This document shows, in pieces, positions 44,854 to 54,566 of a DNA stretch of 64,000 nt. Each line of letters begins with the position of its first letter. Position 1 is the first letter of the stretch. A model generated the notes under the pieces. That model saw only the letters and a program-made list of their open reading frames with translations, was not told where the DNA came from and made no database searches. The DNA is taken from positions 295,967 to 359,966 of the forward strand of contig CAWEKO010000005.1 of NCBI GenBank assembly GCA_963809715.1, written 5' to 3'. A program made the position numbers and the translations under genes. Source of the DNA: Bog-473 sp963809715. GTDB taxonomy: Bacteria > Actinomycetota > Acidimicrobiia > Acidimicrobiales > RAAP-2.

Positions 44854-46064
44854 TCAGCAGGTGAAGTACTTGCTCGTATCCACGAATTCGATCGGCGAGA
44901 AGTGCGCAAACGGTAGAGCCGCTGTGGCTGCCGCCACCGGGCCCATCGCGATTGGCACCGCCGTCAGGTTGTTGCAGGCGTGGATCTTCACGCTGCCCTG
45001 CACCATCTGCACCGTGGCTCCTGAGAGCTTGTTGCGCACCGCAACCGGATCGGTCGATTTGGCCAGCTCGATCCCTTGCGCGATGATCTCGACCTGGTTG
45101 AACCCGTCGCCGGCGCTCCCACTGTTCGCCACTTCGGCGCCGAGCGGTTCCAGCTTCTTGGCAAGCGGCGTGCTGTACATCGATGCGGCAGGGTAATAGC
45201 CGTAGCCGTGGGCGCCGACCGGCGGCTTGGTCATGGCGTCGAGCGTCACATAGTCGAGCGGGCCAAACAGCTGTGTCGCTCCGAAGAAGCCGAGAGGGTA
45301 TGCCTGCTTGACGAACGTGATCATGTCTTCGGCGACAAGCGTGTTGTAGACAATGTCCGGTTTCTCGGCAACCAGCTTGCTGATGTAGGCGCTGTAGCTG
45401 GGCGCCCCCGAGGGAGCGTATTCCTGGCTCACGATCTTCTGCGAGCTGCCCTGCATCGCCTTGCGGAAAGCCGCCATCACTTCATAGCCATAGCTGTAGT
45501 CCTCGGCGAGCAAGGCCACCGTCTTCCATTGCGGATGAGCGCGCACGAATGCGGCCGCATTGGCGCCCTCGATATTTGCCGTCGGGATCGTGCCGAACAC
45601 GTAGCTGTCGGATCCCGTGAAGATCGTCGGATCGGCGACACCCACGACGTAGGGGATATGACTGGGGTTCGCCACAAGCCTCGTCACGCTCTTGCCCACA
45701 GCACTGGTGCAGGTACCGGCAAGGAACTTCACGTGTTCGCTCAAGACAAGGTCGCGCGCCTGGCTCACGCCCACGCTCGGTTCGGCCTTGTCATCGCGCA
45801 CGAGCAACTGCAGCGGGTGTCCCAGCACGCCGCCTTCGGCGTTGATCGTCTTGACGGCCTGCTGGGCGCCCTTGACGTAGTCCTGGGAGAACCCCGCGCA
45901 GAATCCAGTCAGTGACGCCAGGTAGCCGATCTTCAGGGGCGCGCCCGAAGCAAGCGTTTCTTTGCTTTCCGATGAGCCGCGAAACCGATGCCCGTGAGCG
46001 CAACCGCGGCGACCAAACCGCACGCGAGCAGCTCGCGTGCTTTCACAACTTTTCTGCCAACCAT
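44854..46064 (-). CDS. Branched-chain amino acid-type ABC transporter substrate-binding protein (one frameshift)
   Basis: Periplasmic binding protein of the LivK/Peripla_BP_6 type. ATG 46064 with GGGGAGGAA upstream begins a signal peptide, MVGRKVVKARELLACGLVAA then VALTGIGFAA. At about 45,974-45,985 the frame slips by one base and the mature protein continues: ASGAPLKIGYLASLTG, QQAVKTINAEGGVLGHPLQLLVRDD, FLAGTCTSAVGKSVT, VFGTIPTANIEGANA, VYNTLVAEDMITFVKQA. It ends TKYFTC. Ligand unknown (amides, aromatics and amino acids are common). The neighbouring flavin enzymes and amidohydrolase suggest uptake for catabolism. Confidence 0.85.
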
Positions 46065-46199
46065 TGTCTTCCTCCCCGCGACCCCACCCAGCGGTGGGCT
46101 CGTCCGATGTTGTCGCGGCCGCCTCCACGACCATCGACCTGCACTTTGCCAGTGAATGACTACAAGCCCATCCGGTCTTTGCTGCCCAACCCACTCGGC

Positions 46200-47420
46200 T
46201 TACACGTTGTGCGATCGTCGACCTGCTTCGAAATGATCGGGCGAGAATACAGCCCTGCCGAACGCTCGTGAAGAAACACCCTCCTCGCCGGCGAACGCCT
46301 CGGCGTAGGCGGAGGGCAGGGGAGCCTGAGCGCCCAGTTCAAGCGCCGCCCTTATCGGCCAATAGGGGTCGCCCAGCAGCGGACGCCCCACAGACACCAG
46401 CGACGCATGGCCTTCGCGCAGCAAAGCCTGCGCGGAGGCCCCATCGACTATTCCCCCGCCGAGCGCGACCGGCGGGCCAGCAGACGACGAGCTATCGGGC
46501 GGCCCACCTGCAGGCGGCAGGTGGTGGGACGGCGCGCCGGCCCCCAGCGAACGCTGCCCCTCGCCCACCGGCTCGCTCCTCGCGGGTGGCTTCGCGAGCG
46601 CCTTGGCGAGCGCGAGCACATCCGCGGGACCGGCGCGGTGGCCGCCCAAGAGAGGCGTGCCTCCGCTGAGGTCGACCAAGTCCGCTCCAGCGGCAAGACA
46701 TGCGCGGGCGCAGTCCGCCATCTCCTCGATCCCAAGTCCGCCCGCCTGGCCGTCGCCGGCCGGGAGTCTCACAAACAGTGGCCGCTGCGAAGGCCACCGG
46801 GCGCGTACCGCACGCACGACTTCGAGCAGCAGGCGCAGGCGACCCGCGGCATCGCCGGCGTAGGCATCGTCCCTGAGGTTCGTCAGGGGCGAGAGGAACT
46901 GGTGCAACAGATAGCCGTGCGCAGCGTGAACCTCGACTACGTCGAAGCCGGCGTCCGCAGCCATGAGCGCCGCCTGCGCAAAGTCCTCCACGACGCCTGC
47001 CAGATCCTCGGCGCTCGCCGCTCGCGGCTGCACCCAACCTGGCCCGAAGGGGGCTGGTGACGCGGCGAGGGCGCCGGCCTGGCCACGCCTGTCCGCCAAG
47101 GCCTTGCGTCCCGCGTGGGCCAGTTGCACGCCCACGGCCGCGCCCTGGGAGCGACTGAAGCCCACGATCCGCACCAGCGCCTGGACTTGGGCCGGCTCGT
47201 ACAGCCCAAGCGCACTGCTGCTGGTGCGCCCGAGCGGCGCCACCGCCGTGTCCTCGACCATCACGAGCCCGCACCCGCCGACCGCGCGCGAGCCGTAGTG
47301 GACGAGGTGCCAGTCGCTCGCGCACCCGTCATCCTGCGCCGCGCGCTGGCTCATCGGGGACATCATGACCCGGTTGCGGATCTCCAGCTCGCCCAGCGTT
47401 AGCGGTTCGAACAGCTTCAT
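46200..47420 (-). CDS. Old Yellow Enzyme-type NADH:flavin oxidoreductase
   Basis: 406 residues, FMN TIM barrel. Starts MKLFEPLTLGELEIRNRVMMSPMSQ; has VQLAHAGRKA, FDVVEVHAAHGYLLHQFLSPLTNLRDDAYAG (active-site region), ADLVDLSGGTP and the phosphate-binding VALGGGIVDG...SVGRPLLGDPYW. A Pro/Ser/Gly-rich insert of about 45 residues (roughly 274-317) sits just before that last strand, which is unusual for the family. Acts on activated C=C bonds; substrate unknown. ATG 47420. Downstream of the LLM gene on the same strand. Confidence 0.88.
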   Translation of the reverse strand: MKLFEPLTLGELEIRNRVMMSPMSQRAAQDDGCASDWHLVHYGSRAVGGCGLVMVEDTAVAPLGRTSSSALGLYEPAQVQALVRIVGFSRSQGAAVGVQLAHAGRKALADRRGQAGALAASPAPFGPGWVQPRAASAEDLAGVVEDFAQAALMAADAGFDVVEVHAAHGYLLHQFLSPLTNLRDDAYAGDAAGRLRLLLEVVRAVRARWPSQRPLFVRLPAGDGQAGGLGIEEMADCARACLAAGADLVDLSGGTPLLGGHRAGPADVLALAKALAKPPARSEPVGEGQRSLGAGAPSHHLPPAGGPPDSSSSAGPPVALGGGIVDGASAQALLREGHASLVSVGRPLLGDPYWPIRAALELGAQAPLPSAYAEAFAGEEGVSSRAFGRAVFSPDHFEAGRRSHNV

Positions 47421-47514
47421 TTGCGTTTTACGAAGGCTCCCCGCCTCGCAGCCGAGACAGCTACAGCTCCCGCAAGGGGCGAGCCGACCGCGATCGCTTC
47501 GAACCCCGACACGA

Positions 47515-48557
47515 TCACCGCAGCCCCGGCATGATCTCCCGCGCGAACAGCTCCATCGAGGCTCACCACCCGCTCGTGTGGTTGACCGACGTTGTGCCAT
47601 GCGGAGAACATGTCCACGCCCAGTCGCGCATAGGCGCTCAACTTCTCGCGAACCTCCTCGACCGCCCCGAAAGCGATATTTGCGTGCATCTGCTCAGCTT
47701 GCCGGCTCATCCTCAAAGACGGGGCGCTCGACCGCGTATTCGCCTCCCTGCACCTGCTCCACATTTGCCAGCTGCTGTTCGACGATGCGTTGGTTCATAC
47801 GAACGTAGCGCAGCACATCGCGGGTATCGCTCGGCCCACCGACATAAGTCATGCGATTGACACCGAACTTAATGCTCCAGCCGAGGCCTGCCGGCTCATC
47901 GACAGCCCGTGCGAACGAGTTATAGACCGCTTCGACATAGGAGAACGGTTCGCGGAACGGACTGAAGAGAAAGTGCGAGTCAAAGCCCAGCTTCACCGCC
48001 CAGTCCATCGAGCGTGGCGACAGCGCCGCTATCCAGAGCGGCGGATGCGGTTGCTGTAGCGGCGGAGGCAGGACCGTCGCGTTCGGATAGGAGAAGAAGC
48101 GCCCATCGTGAGCAAGGGCGCCGCGCGCCGTCCAATGGTCGACCATGATCCGCGCGTGCTCGGCAAAGAACTCCCTACTCTCGTCCTCCTCCAGCTCACT
48201 TTGGAATTGGCGCATCTGGTAGGCCGAAGCACCCCGCCCGACCCCTACGTCGATGCGCCCACCGCTCAATTGATCGATCTGGGCGATCGACCCGGCAAGG
48301 CGCAGCGGGTGATGAAACGGGAGCACATGCACGGCCACGCCTACGCGGATGCGCTCGGTGCGCTCGACGATCATCGCGGCCAGCTGCAGCGGGTCGGGGG
48401 CGGCGAGGAAGCTGACCAGATTCTGTTCGGCCAGCCAGATCCCGTCGTAGCCAAGCTGCTCGGCGAGGACCGCCTGGTCGAGCATCTCTTCGTAGAGCCG
48501 GGCCGGTGGCTTGCTCCGGTCCCACCACTGTCCGGGAAGGAACAGATAAAACTCCAT
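47515..48557 (-). CDS. LLM-class (luciferase-like) flavin-dependent oxidoreductase (two frameshifts)
   Basis: Starts MEFYLFLPGQWWDRSKPPARLYEEM; continues AEQLGYDGIWLAEQNL, RIRVGVAVHVLPFHHPLRLAGSIAQIDQLSGGRIDVGVGRG, all hallmark segments of the bacterial luciferase group. In-frame to EDEPAS at about 47,700. The family C-terminus then resumes in another frame (AEQMHANIAFGAVEEVREKL, DMFSAWHNVGQPHERVV), and after a second slip near 47,560 ends MELFAREIMPG at 47,515. Restored length about 345 residues, normal for the family. Both breaks are one-base events. Uses FMNH2/O2 by family; substrate unknown. Confidence 0.82.
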
Positions 48558-48571
48558 CTCAGCGCCAGCCC

Positions 48572-48681
48572 GTCTCAGCGTCCGTCCGTTGCAAATCCCG
48601 CCCCGTCTCACTGTTGGTCCGTTGCAAACGCCGGCCCGTCTCAGCGCCAGGCGGTCGCGAACACCAGTCCATCTCAGCGCC
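48572..48681. repeat. Tandem repeat, period 33 bases
   Basis: The hexamer GTCTCA recurs at 48,572, 48,605 and 48,638, and as ATCTCA at 48,671, exactly 33 bases apart each time. Between them the sequence CCGTTGCAAA or a variant is shared. About 3.3 degenerate copies, between the LLM start and the end of the amidohydrolase. Copies touch each other with no spacers, so it is not CRISPR. Confidence 0.65.
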
Positions 48682-49572
48682 CGATCCGGTTGGCGTGGTC
48701 CCCCTCGAAGTTGAGGACGCGATCGCGTAGGTCCCCGTCGGCGCTGTAGACGAGCTTGCCGTCCACAATCGTGTGGGCGACCGACAGCTCGCCAAAGTCC
48801 TCCTCGCCGACCTCGTCGATGGCGCGCCGCAGGATCACGATGTCGGCGAGCTTACCCTCCTGGAGCGTGCCGCGCGACTCTCCCAGAAGCCGGCGTGGGC
48901 AGCGTGGCGCGTGTACATGGCGAGCGCCTGCTCGCGATCGATACGCTCGCCGGGGTCGATCGTGCGTCCGGCGAAGGTGGTGCGGGTCATCGCACACCAC
49001 ATATTGTGAAAAGGGTTCAGCAGGCGCGGATCGCCGCCAGTCGTGTCGGAGGTGCCCGGGACTTCAAAGCCCTCCGCCAGCAAGGTGCGCAGAGGTACAC
49101 AGTCGCGGCTGCGCTGCTCTCCCAGAGAGCGCGGCCAGAAGTTTCTCTCTCCCCATGCACAGTTGTAGATGAAGCCGAGGTTGGGCACCGGCAGCACTCC
49201 GGCGCGCTTGCACCAGGCTGTGCGCTGCGCGCTCCAAGCCGTGTTGGCGCCGTGCTCGATTCTGGACCTGCGCCCGTCGCCGGCTCGCGCGCCGGCCAGC
49301 TCGAAGGCCGCGAGGGAGATGTCCTGGGCGAGGTCGCAGGCGGCGTGCAGGGCAGCCTGGGCGCCCGCCTCGAAGGCCTGGCGAATGTGATCGGTGGGCT
49401 GCTTAGGCGCCCAGGTGCGGGCGTGCGAGCGACCGTCCGCCCGCGAGGGACCTATTGATGCTACGTCGAGCGTCTCGCCGCTCGCCTTGCCGAGAGCCGG
49501 CGCAGTGACAGAGACGTCCCCGGTACCAGCGACACGCACAGTCCGTCGCCCGCCATGGCCAAATCCAAGCAC
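48674..49572 (-). pseudogene. Amidohydrolase (YtcJ/Amidohydro_3-like), N-terminus lost and frameshifted
   Basis: C-terminal half of a metal-dependent amidohydrolase: EAGAQAALHAACDLAQD, RSRIEHGAN, the Asp-containing VPGTSDTTGGDPRLLNPFHNMW, ALAMYTRHAAHAGFWESR, then, after a one-base slip at about 48,875-48,890, GTLQEGKLADIVIL and the end HANRIGR. The N-terminal half with the HxH metal motif cannot be found in any frame upstream; instead group II intron and methyltransferase debris begins near 49,690. Probably inactive as it stands. Confidence 0.7.
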
Positions 49573-49750
49573 GGTGGCGCAGTTGACGCGTGCTGATGGT
49601 GGTCGAATCGCTCAAACTTAAAGCAGTCACTTGGCTGCGTGGACAGCGGTGCGCACCCAGTCAAGACCTCGGATTTGAGGCGCAGGGAATTAACAGTAAA
49701 GTCGAGAGGGGCGCGGGCCGCACAGCAGTCCGTCTCCCCTCCCCCCTCGT

Positions 49751-49784
<34 letters not shown>

Positions 49785-49806
49785 TCCAACTGGCTTGGTG
49801 GCAGGC

Positions 49807-50010
49807 TCAAGACGTGGCGCCCGCTCTGCGGCACATGCGCGGGCGCAGCACACCAAGCGTGCCGACCATGCGGACATGCCGGCTGCCGCGCGTCGGCAGC
49901 TTGTGACGCCGGGCGAGGAAGTTGCGCACGTGGTCATACAGATGCGCCGCGATCACGCGGCCCGTGGCGTAGTGGGAGCCGGGACTGAAGTAGCCACACC
50001 ATCCCCGCGA
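49807..50010 (-). pseudogene. Group II intron-encoded protein, C-terminal fragment
   Basis: About 67 residues match the maturase/DNA-binding end of LtrA-type proteins: RGWCGYFSPGSHYATG, LYDHVRNFLARRHKLPTRG, and GTLGVLRPR before the stop. The reverse transcriptase domain is missing; upstream the frame runs into methyltransferase-like sequence. It lies 22 bases before domain V, the normal position. A dead remnant. Confidence 0.65.
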
Positions 50011-50640
50011 GCGACGCAGGCTGATGCTGCGGCCACCATCAGCTGTACCGACGAAGCCATTCGCTGCAACGTGCCGAGCACGGAACCAATCTTGCGACGG
50101 CTCGGCGCCCCTGGTGGAACTCGTGGCAAGTGAGTTTGCACCGAGCGGCGCAACCTCCGCCGCCAGCGCGACCACGACGGCAGCGGCATCTGCGCTACCT
50201 CGTTTGCCCGGGAGTTGGGTTTCGGTCCCGCGGCGGGAGCGGTCTGCGCACCGCCGGTCTTCCCGCCAACCAGATCGAGTTCCGCTTTCTGTGCCAGCGA
50301 GCCGGAACGCGGAATTGGTAGTCCGGCCGCAGCCAGCGGACGATGCCGTTTGCTTCCTCTCGCGCTCGCTGCTGGTTCAGCGCGACACGATGGACGAGGA
50401 CGTCATTGTCGCTGAGGTCGGCCGGCCAACCATTGGTTTCGGCAACGGCCGCATCGAGTTGTCGTGCTGTTCCTTCAGGGTCGAGCACGAGGCCGTCGTC
50501 GAAGATGCGCCGGTCCGCGTCGTTGAGTGCCGTCGACGCGGTTCCCGCACGCAGTTTTTCCAGGACGGTGTAGAGGCCGATGAGGCCGTTCGCAGAAGAT
50601 CTGGAGTGCACACGCCGCGTCTGGTGCGCGTTGTCCTTGA
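50011..50640 (-). pseudogene. C-terminal remnant of a large class I DNA methyltransferase (MmeI/BREX-like)
   Basis: Pieces in three frames join into the C-terminal region of ~1,000-residue SAM-dependent DNA methyltransferases of restriction/phage-defence systems: GLYTVLEKLRAG, LNDADRRIFDDGL, LKEQHD, LDAAVAETNGWPADLSDNDVL, VALNQQRAREEANGIVRWLRPDYQ, QKAELDLVGGK and VLGTLQRM. At least two or three one-base slips separate them. The catalytic N-terminal part is not in the window. Function is gone. Confidence 0.6.
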
Positions 50641-50736
50641 CAGCTAGGATGGCAGGCGCGGCACCCTGGATTCTCGCTTGACGGGGGATCGACGATGGGA
50701 CGATTGCCTTTGCCGAAGCGGCAGACGGAGGAATCG

Positions 50737-51708
50737 ATGGACCCGATCAAGCGCCCCACCCGCTACCAGGAGATGACGGACCCGCAGGCGCGCCCGCGCT
50801 ACACCGGCATCCCCACGTTCTTCCGCGCCCCTCACACCAAGTCGCTCGCCGACACCGACATCGGCGTGATCGGCGTGCCCTATGACGGCGGCGTCACCAA
50901 CCGCACCGGCGCCCGCCATGGCCCGCGCGCGGTGCGCGACCAGTCCTCGCTGCTGCGCCGACTGCATCCGCACGGCATCGCCCCGTTCGACACCGCGCGC
51001 GTGCGCGACCTCGGCGACTGCTGGATCGAGCAGCCCTACACGCTGGAGGGCGCGCTCGCCGAGATCGCCGACTTCTACACCACGATCGTCGCGGCGAAGG
51101 TGGTGCCGCTGTCGGTCGGCGGCGATCATTCCATAAGCCTGCCGATCCTGCGCGCGGTCGCCGCACAGCGCCCCGTCGGCATGATCCACATCGACGCCCA
51201 TTGCGACACCGGCGACGACTATCTCGGCTCGCGCTTCCATCACGGCGCGCCGTTCCGCCGCGCCACCGAGGAGGGGCTGCTCGATCCGGAACGGGTGATC
51301 CAGATCGGCATCCGCGGCACCACCAACGATCCCGACATGTGGGGGTTTTCCACCCGCTCCGGCATGCGCGTGCTGCCGATGGAGGAGTTCCACGACAAGG
51401 GCTGGCGGTACGCGGCCGAGGAGGCGCGGCGGGTGGCGGGCAGCGGGCCCACCTATCTGACGTTCGACATCGACAGCCTCGATCCGTCGCAGGCGCCGGG
51501 CACCGGCACGCCCGAGGCGGGCGGCATCACCGCGCTCGAGGCGCTGCGCCTGCTGCGTGCGCTGCGCGGCATCGACTTCATCGGCGGCGATCTGGTCGAG
51601 GTGGCGCCGCCGTTCGATGTCGGCACGATCACGTCGTTCAACGGCGCGTCGGTGCTGTTCGAGATCCTCTGCCTGCTGGCCGAGGCTTGGCAGAAGCGAC
51701 ACCGCTGA
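50737..51708 (+). CDS. speB: Agmatinase (ureohydrolase family)
   Basis: 323 residues, intact. Binuclear Mn motifs are visible: LSVGGDHSISLPIL, MIHIDAHCDTGDD and TFDIDSLDPSQAPGTGTPEAGG. Converts agmatine to putrescine and urea; guanidino-acid specificity in this family varies, so the substrate is probable and not certain. ATG 50737 has GGAGGAATCG in front; an upstream ATG (50695) is less likely. Plus strand, convergent with the EamA gene, one base apart. Confidence 0.9.
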   Translation: MDPIKRPTRYQEMTDPQARPRYTGIPTFFRAPHTKSLADTDIGVIGVPYDGGVTNRTGARHGPRAVRDQSSLLRRLHPHGIAPFDTARVRDLGDCWIEQPYTLEGALAEIADFYTTIVAAKVVPLSVGGDHSISLPILRAVAAQRPVGMIHIDAHCDTGDDYLGSRFHHGAPFRRATEEGLLDPERVIQIGIRGTTNDPDMWGFSTRSGMRVLPMEEFHDKGWRYAAEEARRVAGSGPTYLTFDIDSLDPSQAPGTGTPEAGGITALEALRLLRALRGIDFIGGDLVEVAPPFDVGTITSFNGASVLFEILCLLAEAWQKRHR

Positions 51709-51709
51709 C

Positions 51710-52552
51710 CTACCGCGCCAGGCGCAGGATGGCGGCGCCGGCGGCGATCGCGGCCGCGCCGCCCCAGCCGCGACGACCCGGGCGCTCGCCGAGGAACAGG
51801 CTAGCGAGCACGAGGCCCAGCAGGATGCCGGTCTCGCGCAGCGCCGCGACGGGCGCGACCGGCGCCTGGGTCATCGCCCACAGCACCAGCGCGTAGGCAC
51901 CGATGCTGGCGGCCGCGCCACCAAGCCCGCGCGCCGCCTCGCGCAGGTTCGGCACATGCAGCGGCGTCGAACGACGAAGCCACAGCAGCGTCGGCACCGC
52001 GGACAGCGGAAACAGGCACAGCGTGTAGGCCAGCGGCGTCTGTGAGATGCGCACGCCGACCGCATCGTTCAGCGTGTAGGCAGCGATCACCACCGCGTTG
52101 GCCAAAGCAAGACGCACCGTCGTCGCCTCGTCGGCGTCACCGCGACGGCGCGCCAGCAACATCACGCCGCCGCAGATCGTCGCGATGCCGATCCAGGCGG
52201 CGACCGGCAGCGCCTCACCGAGCAGCAGCCACGCGGCGAACAGCGTCAGCATCGGCGCGACGCCGCGCATCAGCGGATAGGCAAGCGCCACGCCGCCGTG
52301 CGCATAGGCCTCGGCGATCAGGATGAAATACAGCCCGTTCAGCAGCGAGGATGTGAGCAGGTAAGGCCAGGAAGCCGGCGGCGGCATCGGCAGGAATGGC
52401 AGAACCGCCACGGCGATCACCGCGCCGCCGCACAGCAGCAGCGCGGTTTCGCGGCGACGATCGCTGCCGGCGCGGACCATGACATTCCACCCGGCGTGCA
52501 AGGCCGCCGCCAGCAGTACGGCGGCCACCACCGGAGGCGACAGCAGCGTCAT
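51710..52552 (-). CDS. EamA/DMT-family transporter
   Basis: 280 residues, ten predicted helices in two EamA repeats: AALHAGWNVMVRAGSD, LTSSLLNGLYFILIAEAYAHGG, YPLMRGVAPMLTLFAAWLLLGE, and in repeat two ALRETGILLGLVLASLFLGE. Metabolite exporter of unknown substrate. ATG at 52552 overlaps the stop of the DUF2075 gene. Last gene of a minus-strand operon RidA-GNAT-DUF2075-EamA. Confidence 0.88.
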   Translation of the reverse strand: MTLLSPPVVAAVLLAAALHAGWNVMVRAGSDRRRETALLLCGGAVIAVAVLPFLPMPPPASWPYLLTSSLLNGLYFILIAEAYAHGGVALAYPLMRGVAPMLTLFAAWLLLGEALPVAAWIGIATICGGVMLLARRRGDADEATTVRLALANAVVIAAYTLNDAVGVRISQTPLAYTLCLFPLSAVPTLLWLRRSTPLHVPNLREAARGLGGAAASIGAYALVLWAMTQAPVAPVAALRETGILLGLVLASLFLGERPGRRGWGGAAAIAAGAAILRLAR

Positions 52553-54566
52553 GCCAGCGGCAGTCCGGCATTATAGTCCAGCAACGTGGGCGCCGGATCC
52601 GTGCGTTCCTCCGACGGTGCATCCGGCACCGCCAGCGCGCCACATTCCATCAGGAACCGGGCAATCGCGTCGAACTCCGCTGGTGAACGCGTTGCGTCGC
52701 GCGGATCGCCCTCCGGCACCCAGATCACCGTCTCGTATCGCGCGCGTGTGAGCAGCACGCGATAGGTGTTGATCTGATAGGCGATGGCCGCCTCGCCGCG
52801 CGGTTCCTGCCACCGCGTGCCGGCGAAGGAACGCACGACCCATTCCGCGTACGGTCGCGACGGATCAGGTCGTTGCCCCAGCACAGGCCCACGTGGTCGA
52901 GTTCCAGCCCCTGGCAGGCAAATTGCGTCGCCGGCACTTCCAGCGCATCCGAGGCACGAACGTCGGGCCAGCGGCGCAGGAACCAGTTGGCGACCGCAGT
53001 CGGCGTCGAGATGCGGAAAATTCGGCGACAGCCCATCCGCCACCAGCCTTCGCGCACCGGCGCTGCACACCAGACCGGCGCGCCGCGTACCGCGCGCGAG
53101 GCGACGCAACGCCGCGCGCATCGCCGGCAGCGATCGCGTCAGCAGGAACGGGACGCCACCAGCCGCATCGGCGATCGCCGACGCCCGCGCGGCATCGCCG
53201 GCCAGCACCGCATCGACCCACGGCGCGGCGGCAGCGGATCGGATCGAACGAACCGCCACATCCAGATGCAGCGCGGCGTCCACCTGACATCGTTGCCGGC
53301 TGCGCGGCGAACAGACGCTGCCGTGGATCGGCTGCCGCCGAGCACACCGGGCGCGGCGCGCACATGCCATTCCGGACGTTCGGCCAGCGCTTCACCCCAG
53401 GCGGCCAGACCGGCCTCGCCGGTATTGATCTCCTGACCACTGCCGACCAGCGCGACAATCACCGCCCAATCAGGATGGCGACCCATGATGTCGAGGAACA
53501 GCGCCGCCTCGCTGGCGGTGCGGCCGAACTTGCGGCGACCGAACGCGGCGTCCCAGGCACGCTGCGCCTCGTCGAACACGATGACATGCTCGTGCGGCGG
53601 TTCGACGCGATCGATGTTGTCGCGCAGAAATCCCATCAGCGGCTGGATGGCGCTCTCGGTCTTCTGCCGCGCCATGCGCAGGCTGCCGTCCCTGCTCATA
53701 CGCATCACGGGCGAGCGCCTCGCGCATGACGTGGACCAGCGGCAGGTTGCCGGTCAGGAACGCCGCACCGCTTGTCGCACCGAACACGGCGTTCAAGCCG
53801 CACAGCGTCTTGCCGGCGCCCGGTATGCCGGTGACGAACAGGACCTCGTGTCGCAACTCGGCGCGGGCTGTATCGACGGCGCGGCGGATCGCATCGGTGG
53901 TCCGACCAAGATTGCCGACATCGGCGCGCGCCTCGGCAATTTCCGCGACGCCATGCCGGTTGTACAGCATGGTCGCCGCCTCCACGATCGTCGGCACCGG
54001 CCGATACGGCGCCGCTTCCCAGGCACGCGCGTCGAACGGCGTGCACCGTCGCAGGGATGCGTGCGACAATGTCCCGCAGCAGCGACCCCAGCGTTGCAGC
54101 AGACGCCGCGAACACCGGCGTCACGCCGTGCCACAGCAGCGGCCACTCTGGTGGGGAGCCTGCGCCTCGCGTCGCCACCAGGATCGGCACGACCGGATGG
54201 GCGCGGCTCTCCGCGTGGAAGTCGAAGAGATCGAGCGCGTAGTCCTCGGTCTGCTGGCGATCGAGCATGCTGATCGACGTGGCGCCGACCTTGAATTCCA
54301 GCACGACGATGACGTGCTCCGGTCAGCAGGACCGCATCGATCCGCCGTCCCAGGCGAAGCAGCGGATATTCGAACAGGATGCGCCAGGTGCTGAGGCAAC
54401 CCCGCAGCACCGTCCGCAACAGAACGATCTGCTGCCGCCATGCGTGAAGCTGGGTATCGCGATTGAGGTGGTGGGTCTCCACCAGACGCACCGCCAGGCG
54501 TTGCACGATCGCCTCGGGCTCGCTTGCCAATAGATCAGCGACGTCGCCGGACCACCACGCCGCCAA
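52549..54566 (-). pseudogene. DUF2075 (schlafen group 3-like) ATPase/helicase-like protein, broken by several frameshifts
   Basis: Segments in all three frames line up as one ~650-residue protein: MAAWWSGDVADLLASEP, FEYPLLRLGRRIDAVLL, LEFKVGATSISMLDRQQTEDYALDL, LLWHGVTPVFAASAATLG, TIVEAATMLYNRHGVAE, Walker A VTGIPGAGKTLCGLN, FLTGNLPLVHVMREALARD, Walker B HVIVFDEAQRAWD, NTGEAGLAAWGEAL, ANWFLRRWPDVRASDALEVP, and INTYRVLLTRARYETVIWVP. I count at least six frame changes. Either a decayed gene or a poor consensus. The family is linked to nucleic-acid processing and defence, without a defined reaction. Overlaps the GNAT gene by 32 bases. Confidence 0.7.

Noticed and set aside
48572..48681. CRISPR array
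   Set aside because: The 33-base units are contiguous and degenerate, with no unique spacers between them and no cas genes nearby.
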